Translations under genes and position numbers: made by a program
The notes under the pieces: generated by a model
What the model saw: the letters and a program-made list of their open reading frames with translations, nothing else
Told to the model about the DNA's origin: nothing
Database searches by the model: none
Source of the DNA: JAHDVS01 sp964370985
GTDB taxonomy: Bacteria > Actinomycetota > Thermoleophilia > Gaiellales > Gaiellaceae
Assembly (NCBI GenBank): GCA_964370985.1
Contig: CAYJLE010000001.1
Location: 186,001-250,000 of the forward strand
Direction of reading: 5' to 3'
Length of the DNA: 64,000 nucleotides
Part shown: positions 57,885-64,000 of the stretch, piece after piece
How the letters are laid out: each line of letters begins with the position of its first letter
How positions within the stretch are numbered: position 1 is the stretch's first letter

Positions 57885-59079
57885 TCCGCTCAAAGACCTC
57901 GAGCGGCTCCAGCACGACCTCCCAGAGGATCAGGCCGACCGCCTGCTCGCTGCCGCCGGCCTCGGGCTCGAACGCGGTTGCCTTCCTGTAGTCGCTCGTG
58001 CCGGTCATCGTGTAGCGGCCGCTCGCGTCCACGCGCTTGCAGTACTCGTCCGCGGCGGCCTGCGGCGTGACGATCGCCTGCGGGTAGAGGATCCGGCCCG
58101 ACCAGGTCAGGCCGCCCGCCGTGACGGTGCCGGTCGGACGCTCGAACGTCCTCGCCTCGGCCAGCCCGCCGCCACCACCACCGCCGCCGCCGCCGTCCGA
58201 ACGGGCGGGGAGCACGCGGATCTTCAGGACAGCCTCCGGGTCGGCGCCACGCACCAGGATCTGCTCCAGCCCCGAGTACGTCCTCCAGCTCTTCGTCAGG
58301 GCAAGCTCGTAGAAGACCTTCAGGTACTTGGCCGTGAACGACTTCGGCACGCCCACGTCGATGTTGATCGCCCGTTTCGAGCTCGCGATCGGACCGTAGA
58401 CGCAGCGCAACCGCCAGGAGCTTCTCGTCTTGCTCTTCCGGCACACGTGCGCGCTACCGGACACACTCTCGATCTCCGTCTCGCCGACCTTGCGCGGCAC
58501 GACCACGAACAGGCTCACCGCGCTCGAGGCCACCCCGCGCGGCCCCAGCCCCTCGAGCTGGAACGCGATCCGCACCCGGTTGCCGCGCCGGACCGGGCTC
58601 GGCGCCCAGGTCCGGCCGAAGTCGAGAACCGCTCGGTTGTCCCCGCCGCTCTCGTAGCGATACAGCGTCGAGGAACCGGCGACTCCCGGCTTTCGTACCT
58701 CGAGCTCCCACGGGTACGTGCCGGGGTACAGGTCCAGCTCGACCAGGTCGGTACCGCCCGGGATCGAGATCGCCGCCTGGGCGACGGTATCGCCGTCCGG
58801 GTCGGCGTACCCCACGAGGTCGAAGAACTCGGGATCGAGCGTCTCCGGGTCGGGCGGCTTGCCGCTCGTGTTCCAGAAGATGCCCTGGAGCTCCCCGCTC
58901 GCGAGCTGGTGGAGCACGAGCCGCCGCTCCGGGATCGCCCCCTTCTCGGCCCAGACGCCGGTCCAGAGGTCGAACTGCGCGTCGACGCGCGCGCGCTCGC
59001 GCGGGATCGCGGCTCCCGCGGGAGCGGCGACGACCAGGGCGGCGAGAAACGCCGCGACGACCGCGAGACGAACGAGCAC
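57868..59079 (-). CDS. Secreted hypothetical protein with poly-glycine linker
   Basis: A 403-residue exported protein: signal peptide (about residues 1-23, ending AGAA), a beta-rich central region (ELDLYPGTYPWELEVRKPG; RNRVRIAFQLEGLG), a run of eleven glycines near residue 295 and a C-terminal domain of about 100 residues (FERPTGTVTAGGLTWSGRILYP). Not recognised. The Gly run suggests two independently folding domains. GTG 59079 follows TACGAT by 6 bases. Confidence 0.72.
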   Translation of the reverse strand: MLVRLAVVAAFLAALVVAAPAGAAIPRERARVDAQFDLWTGVWAEKGAIPERRLVLHQLASGELQGIFWNTSGKPPDPETLDPEFFDLVGYADPDGDTVAQAAISIPGGTDLVELDLYPGTYPWELEVRKPGVAGSSTLYRYESGGDNRAVLDFGRTWAPSPVRRGNRVRIAFQLEGLGPRGVASSAVSLFVVVPRKVGETEIESVSGSAHVCRKSKTRSSWRLRCVYGPIASSKRAINIDVGVPKSFTAKYLKVFYELALTKSWRTYSGLEQILVRGADPEAVLKIRVLPARSDGGGGGGGGGGLAEARTFERPTGTVTAGGLTWSGRILYPQAIVTPQAAADEYCKRVDASGRYTMTGTSDYRKATAFEPEAGGSEQAVGLILWEVVLEPLEVFERITCST

Positions 59080-59085
59080 GGACGG

Positions 59086-59091
59086 ATCGTA
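59086..59091 (-). promoter_or_regulatory. -10 box of the secreted protein gene
   Basis: Minus-strand TACGAT, 6 bases before GTG 59079. Confidence 0.5.
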
Positions 59092-59118
59092 AACGCTCCC
59101 GCCGGCGATGCAACCCGT

Positions 59119-59157
59119 CGGGCGGGTCAGGACGGGCGGGTCAGGACCCGCCCGTAC
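59119..59157. repeat. GGGCGGGTC palindrome, copy 3 (with extra half-unit)
   Basis: A half-unit GGGCGGGTCAGGAC (from 59120) precedes arms GGGCGGGTC (59134-59142) and GACCCGCCC (59145-59153), then GTAC. The TGA stop of the XRE gene (59143-59141) lies in the palindrome centre and its last residues Gly-Gly-Ser are coded by the right arm. Confidence 0.82.
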
Positions 59158-60073
59158 GGGGTGAACCCGGAACGGCGCGGGCGAGCCCGGGCGCCGCGGC
59201 GGCGGCGAGCTCCCGCCACGCGCCCGCGCCGACGCCGGGCGGGCGGGCGCGCTCCAGGATCCGGCGGATCGCTGGCAGGCCCGTCAGCGGGCCGTCCCCG
59301 CCGAGCAGGATCACGAGGTCGTGCTGGCGAACGAGCTCGAGCGCCGTGGCGAGCTGGTCGATGCTGAGGCCGAGGGCCTCGACGTCGGCGTGCCGGTAGG
59401 CGCAGACGTCCACGGCGGGGGGACAGTGCAGGTGCTCGGCCCAGATCCGGTGCACCTCGGAGTCCCAGCGGCGCTCGAGCGCCACCTCGGCCTCGGCGTT
59501 TTGCACCCTGCGCATGACCGCGGAGCAGTCGGCGATCAGGAGGCCCACGCGGCGGCCCGCGTGGACGCGGGCGAGCTCCCGGACTTCGAGCTCGAGTGCC
59601 GCAACGAGCTGGTCAGGCACGAGCCGGGGGCCGTCGTAGGGGAACTTGCCCAGCTGCCACTGGCGCACGGTCGCACGCCCGCCGGGCAGGGCCGGCTCCT
59701 CGCCGCGCGGGTCCGCGATGCAGAGCCAGTGGTCGACCCGGTCGCCGAAGAGGCCCTCCGACGCCTCGAGCGGGCAGGCGCGATCGTCGAAGCTGTAGAG
59801 GAGAACGTGCCCGGCGGCGGACGTGCCGGGCAGACGAAGCGAGTCCAGGAGCCGCGCCACTCCGAGCTCGAGGGCGGCGGCGAGGCCGACCAACACGGCC
59901 ACGGACGGGACGGCCGGCCGGCCGGTTGCGGGGTTGCGGCCCCGCTCGATCGCGCTCACGTACGCGGGAGAGACCCCGGCCCTGGCGGCGAGTGCGCGCA
60001 CGGAGAGGCCGAGCTCGCGGCGGCGATCGCGGACGTCGTGGCCGAACGCCTCCAGAGCGACCGCGTCGAGCAC
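59141..60073 (-). CDS. XRE-family transcriptional regulator with large C-terminal domain
   Basis: A 310-residue protein: N-terminal helix-turn-helix (FGHDVRDRRRELGLSVRALAARAGVSPAYVSAIERGRN, about residues 10-45) and a long C-terminal region of unknown fold (HVLLYSFDDRACPLEASEGLFGDRV...LDLVILLGGDGPLTGLPAIRRIL). A GTTTAGTTTACCAAAC near-palindrome overlaps its own start. GTG 60073 follows TAAACT by 7 bases. It diverges from the GcvT-like gene and is the likely regulator of it. Confidence 0.78.
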   Translation of the reverse strand: MLDAVALEAFGHDVRDRRRELGLSVRALAARAGVSPAYVSAIERGRNPATGRPAVPSVAVLVGLAAALELGVARLLDSLRLPGTSAAGHVLLYSFDDRACPLEASEGLFGDRVDHWLCIADPRGEEPALPGGRATVRQWQLGKFPYDGPRLVPDQLVAALELEVRELARVHAGRRVGLLIADCSAVMRRVQNAEAEVALERRWDSEVHRIWAEHLHCPPAVDVCAYRHADVEALGLSIDQLATALELVRQHDLVILLGGDGPLTGLPAIRRILERARPPGVGAGAWRELAAAAAPGLARAVPGSPRTGGS

Positions 60074-60076
60074 GAT

Positions 60077-60135
60077 GTTTAGTTTACCAAACACTGATCT
60101 TTGCAATTGACGCCGGCTGTGCCGGCGCCTAGACT
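60077..60135. promoter_or_regulatory. Divergent promoters and probable XRE operator
   Basis: AT-rich island. Minus: TAAACT (60086-60081), leaderless for the XRE gene, inside the near-palindrome TTTAGTTTACCAAA. Plus: TTGACG (60107-60112), exactly 17 bp, TAGACT (60130-60135), a strong sigma-70 promoter starting near 60142 with a 74-nt leader for the GcvT-like gene. Confidence 0.6.
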
Positions 60136-60215
60136 CGCCCGAGCATCGTCCACCGGCCGTGTCGCCCGGCGCGTATCGCCGCAGGCCACGGTCGCAGCCA
60201 GACCAGGGAGGCCCC

Positions 60216-61394
60216 ATGCGAGACCGGCTTTTCGCTCGCCGAGACATCGTCTGCTCGCTCGCCGAGCCGGGGTGGAACTACGGGCACCTCCGCTCGCCGT
60301 TCTACCGCTACGACCTCGAGCAGGGCGCGACCTACTGCATCTACAACCGACGGATGATGCCCGTCTCGCTCGAGGGCTCGACGCGCGAGGAGGGTTACTG
60401 GGCGCTGCGCCGGACGGCGACGCGGCTCGACACCGGCGAGCTCCCCACGGAGATCGCGGGGCCCGACGCGGGGCGGCTGCTCGACCGCATCTTCACGCGC
60501 AAGGTCTCCGCGCTGGCGCCCGGGCGCTGCACCTACGGGATCGCCTGCTGGCCCGACGGCGGCGTGCTCGTCGACGGGATCCTGTTCCGGCTCGACGAGG
60601 AGCGGTTCTGGTACGTGCAGGCAGAGGGCGACTTCGTCGGCTGGGTGCGAGCGCACGCCCTCGCCTACGACGTGGAGATCCGGGATCCGGATTCGTGGGT
60701 GCACCAGATCCAGGGGCCCAAGGCCCTCGACGTGCTCGCTGACGCCTGCGACGACGGCCTGCCGGATGACTTCCGCTTCTTCGACGTGCGCGAGGTCAGC
60801 GTGGGCGGCCAGTCGGTGCTCGTCACCCGCACCGGCTGGACCGGCGAGGTCGGCTTCGAGGTCTACACGCGGCCCGGGATCGACTTCGACGCGTTGTGGG
60901 ATCGCTTCACGGAAGCGGGCGCGCGCCACGAGATGATCGACATCGGCCTCGATCCGATGGACATCCGCAGGATCGAGGCCGGGATCCTCAACAACATCTC
61001 CGACATGGATCGGACGATGACCCCGTTCGACGCGGGTCTCGGCGACTACGTCGACCTCGAGCGCGACGACGACTTCTTCGGCAAGGTGGCGCTCCGGGCA
61101 GCCGACCGCCGCTGCCGCCTGTACGGCCTCTCCTGCGCGACCGCGGAGCCGCTGATCGGCGGCCCGGTCACGCGGGGCGGCGAGCGGATCGGCCACGTCA
61201 CCGCCGCCGGCTGGTCGCCCTATCTCGAGCGTGGCGTCGCCTACGTGCTGCTCGCGAGCGCCGACCTGCTCGAGCCGAGGCAGGCCGAGGTGGTCGGCTT
61301 CGATCTCGCCACCCACGCCTGCGAGCTCGTCGACCTGCCCTTCTACGACGAGGAGAAGAAGATCCCGCGCGGCCTCGAAGCGCCTACCGTGTAG
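60216..61394 (+). CDS. GcvT/DmdA-like aminomethyltransferase family protein
   Basis: A 392-residue folate-dependent protein of the GcvT superfamily: YNRRMMPVSLEGS, FTRKVSALAPGRCTYGIACWPDGGVLVDGILFRL, TRTGWTGEVGFEVYT and LDPMDIRRIEAGILNN. No gcvP, gcvH or gcvL is near, so a stand-alone demethylase (for example of a betaine, sarcosine or sulfonium compound) is likelier than glycine cleavage. ATG 60216 has GGGAGG five bases upstream. Probably controlled by the divergent XRE protein. Confidence 0.84.
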   Translation: MRDRLFARRDIVCSLAEPGWNYGHLRSPFYRYDLEQGATYCIYNRRMMPVSLEGSTREEGYWALRRTATRLDTGELPTEIAGPDAGRLLDRIFTRKVSALAPGRCTYGIACWPDGGVLVDGILFRLDEERFWYVQAEGDFVGWVRAHALAYDVEIRDPDSWVHQIQGPKALDVLADACDDGLPDDFRFFDVREVSVGGQSVLVTRTGWTGEVGFEVYTRPGIDFDALWDRFTEAGARHEMIDIGLDPMDIRRIEAGILNNISDMDRTMTPFDAGLGDYVDLERDDDFFGKVALRAADRRCRLYGLSCATAEPLIGGPVTRGGERIGHVTAAGWSPYLERGVAYVLLASADLLEPRQAEVVGFDLATHACELVDLPFYDEEKKIPRGLEAPTV

Positions 61395-61777
61395 ACAGCG
61401 AGAGGAGGATCCCTGGGGCGAGCGGGCTGGGTGCTGGGAGCAGCCGCGGCGGCCTCGCGTGCTCGACGCAGGACTCGATCGGATCGCCGGGCCGCCCGCC
61501 GCGCCCGTCTCGGACGCAGCCGCCCGCCTCCACCGCCACCTCCCCGCTCCCGACGGGGGCCTGCTACCCTGACGTGCTCGCAATGGGGAACACGCGCGTA
61601 ACTGCCGCGCGGCCTTCACTTCCGGGGGCCGGGCGGGCTCCTGACGAGACCGGCGAGCTCGAGGTCCAGGCAGCCCGGCCCTGGCACGACGTGCCGATCT
61701 TCGAGGGCCGCGACCTCGCCTCCGACGAGCTCTGGGATCTCTCGCGCGCCCTCTCGAGGGCCAAGCGGGAGGTGGCG
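61395..61777. other. 383-bp stretch between GcvT-like and peptidoglycan-binding genes
   Basis: Mostly GC-rich sequence without a recognisable gene. A TACCCT box (61565-61570) lies 12 bases before an in-frame ATG at 61583, so the downstream gene could start there with 65 extra residues; no hairpin or repeat was noticed. Confidence 0.4.
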
Positions 61778-62692
61778 ATGGATCCCCTTCGCCTGCCGAA
61801 GGCCCGGCGCGCCAGCGTCTCGCTGATCCTCGCGGCGGTCGCTGCAGCGACTCCCGCGCTCGCGTCGGCGCACTCCCGCTCGAGCAAGGCGTCGGAATCC
61901 GCGGAGGTGTTCGAGCGCTCGGCGCTGGAGCGAGGCGACCGCGGCCTCGCCGTCGAGCGGCTGCAGCGGGCACTCGGCATCACCGCCGACGGCATCTTCG
62001 GCAAGCAGACGCTCAAGGCGGTGCGCGCCTTCCAGAAGAGCGCCCGGCTCGCCGTCGACGGCATCGTTGGCCCCCTGACGCTCGCCGCCCTCGACCGGAG
62101 GGCTGCCGCCGACACGAACGACGGCTCCACCCTGGAGCGCGGCGACCGCGGCCCCGCCGTCGAGCGGCTGCAGCGGGCACTCGGCATCACCGCCGACGGC
62201 ATCTTCGGCAGGCAGACGCTCAAGGCGGTGCGCGCCTTCCAGGAGAGCGCCGCGCTCGCCGTGGACGGTATCGTCGGCCCCAGGACGCTCGCCGCGCTCG
62301 CAAACGGCTCGAGCGACCCCGAAGAAGAGCAGTCGCACGAGCCGGCGCCGGACGCCGAAACCCCGTCCGACATCGACGGCCGCCTCGGCGGGGCGCTCGC
62401 GCTCGCCCGCGAGCTGGGGCTGAACCTGATCTCCGCCCACCGCCCGGGCGCGATCATCGAGTCGAGCGGTCAGCCCTCCGACCACGGTGTCTTCCCCTCG
62501 AAGGCGATCGACGTCCAGGGCTCGCCCGCGGAGATGGAGAGCTACGCGAGGAGGGTCGCCGGGATGAAGGGCGTCGACACGGTCATCTACGCGGGCGTCG
62601 GGATCTGGACGGCCGGCAGCGGCTGGCACGAGATCCGCTCCGCGGTCACGCACGACTCGCACCTCGACCACGTCCACGTAGACACGTTCTGA
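61778..62692 (+). CDS. Secreted protein with two peptidoglycan-binding modules and a C-terminal peptidase-like domain
   Basis: A 304-residue exported cell-wall protein. ATG 61778 has GGAGG five bases upstream and begins a signal peptide (LPKARRASVSLILAAVAAATPALASA). Two near-identical PG_binding_1 repeats follow (each LERGDRG.AVERLQRALGITADGIFG.QTLKAVRAFQ.SA.LAVDGIVGP.TLAAL), DNA period 207 bp. The C-terminus (HGVFPSKAIDVQG...WHEIRS...HDSHLDHVHVDTF) carries His/Asp residues resembling D,D-peptidases of the hedgehog/DD-peptidase fold. ATG 61583 is an alternative start. Confidence 0.75.
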   Translation: MDPLRLPKARRASVSLILAAVAAATPALASAHSRSSKASESAEVFERSALERGDRGLAVERLQRALGITADGIFGKQTLKAVRAFQKSARLAVDGIVGPLTLAALDRRAAADTNDGSTLERGDRGPAVERLQRALGITADGIFGRQTLKAVRAFQESAALAVDGIVGPRTLAALANGSSDPEEEQSHEPAPDAETPSDIDGRLGGALALARELGLNLISAHRPGAIIESSGQPSDHGVFPSKAIDVQGSPAEMESYARRVAGMKGVDTVIYAGVGIWTAGSGWHEIRSAVTHDSHLDHVHVDTF

Positions 62693-62740
62693 GCCCGGAG
62701 CCCCGGGCGCTCCGACCGCGAGCGACAGCGGATGACGGCG

Positions 62741-63970
62741 CTACCGCCGCCAGGCGACCTCGCCGGCTCGAAGCACGAGCGCGACGTGGTCGTGGCCGAG
62801 GTGGTAGGCGAGGTAGCGCCAGTCCGGTGCGTCGAGGAGGACGGCGTCCGCCCGGTACCCGGGCGCCAGCCGGCCGAGGCTCTCCGACCGGCCGAGCACG
62901 TGGGCGGGGTTCACCGTAGAGGCCGCTAGAGCCTCGGCGGGACCGAGGCGAAGCTGCGTGCAGGCGAGGGCGCACACGAGCGGCAGGCTCTCGCAGAAGC
63001 TGCTGCCGGGGTTGAAGTCGGTCGCGAGGGCGACGGCTGCGCCGGCTTCGACCAGGGCCCGGGCCGGGGGCATGGGTCGGCCGAGGACGAGGGCGCTCGC
63101 CGGAAGGACGACCGCGGTGACGTCGCTCGCCGCGAGCGCCGCCACGCCAGCGGGCCCCGTCGCCTCCAGGTGGTCGACGCTGCGAGCCCCGAGCTCGACG
63201 GCGAGCGGGATCGCCCCCGCCTCGGTGAACTGGTCGCCGTGGAGCCGCAAGGCGAGTCCCGCCGCCCGGCAGGCCTCGAGGTAGCGTCGCGCCTGACGGG
63301 CGTCGAAGGCGCCGCGCTCGAGGAAGACATCGGCCGCCTCCGCCCGCTTCGCCGCCTCCGGGAGCACCTCGGCGAGCGCGAAGTCGAGGTAGGCGTCGCC
63401 GTCTCGAAGCTCGGACGGCACGGCGTGAGCGCCGAGCCAGGTGGGGATCCCGCCCGCGGCCGCGACAGCGTCGAGCGAGGCGAGCTCCGTCTCGCGATCG
63501 AGGCCGTAGCCCGACTTCCCCTCGAAGGTCGTCGTGCCGTGCCGAAGCATCCAGCCGGCGTGCCGGGCGACGTGCTGCCGGAGGCCAGCCGCCCCCAGGG
63601 CGCGGGTCTTCTGGACGGTCGCGAAGATCCCCCCGCCGGCCGCATGGATCTCCTCGTAGCTGGCCCCGCGGGCCCGAAGCGCGAACTCCTCCACCCGGTC
63701 ACCACCGAACGCCGGATGCGTGTGGCAGTCCACGAGACCAGGGATGGCGCACATGCCGCGGCCGTCGAGCTCCTGGACGTCCTCCCGGAGCGGCGGCAGG
63801 TCGCGCATGCGCCCGACGGCGGCGACCTGGCCGCCCTCGCACAGGACGTACGCGTCCTCGATCACCGCGACCTCGCCGAGCGCCCGGCCACGTAGGGGGG
63901 CGCTGCGGCCGGCCGGGCTCGCGACCTGGGCGAGGTCCCGGACAAGGAGGAGCGGCTCGGGCGACGCCAT
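62741..63970 (-). CDS. hutI: Imidazolonepropionase
   Basis: Third enzyme of histidine degradation, hydrolysing imidazolone-5-propionate to N-formimino-glutamate. 409 residues: metal-binding DCHTHPAFGG, GTTTFEGKSGYGLD, LRLHGDQFTEAGAI, SVDHLEATGPAG, LATDFNPGSSF and NPAHVLGRSESLGRLAPGYRAD. hutH, hutU and hutG are not in the window; the rest of the pathway could lie to the right of 64000. The ATG overlaps nothing upstream; only 30 bases remain to the window end. Confidence 0.93.
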   Translation of the reverse strand: MASPEPLLLVRDLAQVASPAGRSAPLRGRALGEVAVIEDAYVLCEGGQVAAVGRMRDLPPLREDVQELDGRGMCAIPGLVDCHTHPAFGGDRVEEFALRARGASYEEIHAAGGGIFATVQKTRALGAAGLRQHVARHAGWMLRHGTTTFEGKSGYGLDRETELASLDAVAAAGGIPTWLGAHAVPSELRDGDAYLDFALAEVLPEAAKRAEAADVFLERGAFDARQARRYLEACRAAGLALRLHGDQFTEAGAIPLAVELGARSVDHLEATGPAGVAALAASDVTAVVLPASALVLGRPMPPARALVEAGAAVALATDFNPGSSFCESLPLVCALACTQLRLGPAEALAASTVNPAHVLGRSESLGRLAPGYRADAVLLDAPDWRYLAYHLGHDHVALVLRAGEVAWRR

Positions 63971-64000
63971 CGCTAGGGGCCTGTCCGGAAAGTGGTCGCG

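Noticed and set aside
60142..60215. Glycine riboswitch ahead of the GcvT-like gene
   Set aside because: The 74-nt leader is too short for a tandem aptamer and none of the conserved glycine-aptamer segments is visible.
1..64000. tRNA, rRNA, CRISPR and insertion-sequence content
   Set aside because: Read-through found no cloverleaf-type T-loop context, no spaced direct repeats and no transposase motifs.

Overview
The window is very GC-rich (by eye roughly 70% or more), densely packed, and rich in GTG/TTG starts, 1- to 4-base start/stop overlaps and leaderless -10 boxes (TANNNT about 6-8 bases before a start codon). Together with a luciferase-like F420/FMN oxidoreductase, a PimA-type glycosyltransferase, a type-2 PyrF, pfam09826-type propeller proteins and LuxR/HD-GYP regulators, this suggests an Actinomycetota chromosome, most likely a deep-branching class such as Thermoleophilia/Gaiellales. 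The taxonomic placement is inference. I saw no tRNA, rRNA, CRISPR array, insertion sequence or prophage.

Layout. 0-5.2 kb: partial 1-phosphofructokinase and a D,D-carboxypeptidase, a small conserved-looking protein, LysM protein plus pyrF, and a secreted trypsin-like protease. 5.3-9.0 kb: HU protein, then the minus-strand run murI-rph-rdgB(+roadblock domain)-small membrane protein-pyrE. 9.1-18.4 kb: pabB-pabC-amidotransferase, GST, gamma-glutamyltransferase, a GNAT/HAD pair, a nitrilase and a secreted beta-propeller protein whose 3' end runs into the nitrilase across a 24-bp palindrome. 18.5-26.3 kb: EamA transporter, FabL-like reductase, an MFS-MarR module with an apparent operator and a previously uncalled membrane protein, a coiled-coil membrane protein, and a serine hydrolase. 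26.3-28.9 kb: xseA-xseB-methyltransferase, then ferritin. 28.9-32.9 kb: glycerate kinase and a three-gene glycosyltransferase/flippase-like/LOG cluster. 33-40.3 kb: adenosine deaminase-like enzyme and a regulatory block (two short LuxR-type proteins, a large STAND-LuxR regulator, an HD-GYP phosphodiesterase, a 28-residue peptide gene, inverted DnaA-box-like sites, primary-type sigma factor). 40.5-46.7 kb: topoisomerase III, PlsC, 5'-3' exonuclease, and lutABC. 46.7-48.6 kb: glnK-amtB behind a terminator-containing leader. 48.6-54.3 kb: cupin, sugar kinase, LLM oxidoreductase, hybrid histidine kinase, a 6S-like RNA, a small membrane protein and a tandem repeat block. 54.3-64 kb: acyl-CoA synthetase plus enoyl-CoA hydratase, membrane and secreted proteins, an XRE regulator divergent from a GcvT-like protein, a peptidoglycan-binding protein and hutI.

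How the genes fit together. Most transcription units are short (1-4 genes), often divergent from a shared 40-60 bp gap with two leaderless promoters, and many adjacent starts overlap the preceding stop (ATGA, GTGA, TTGA, TGATG), implying translational coupling. Clear functional groups are folate precursor synthesis (pabB/pabC), pyrimidine synthesis (pyrF, pyrE), lactate oxidation (lutABC), ammonium sensing and uptake (glnK/amtB) and DNA repair (xseAB, topB, exonuclease). The most unusual non-coding material is a family of short GGGCGGGTC palindromes lying on gene 3' ends and supplying their stop codons, the glnK leader, and the 6S-like RNA.
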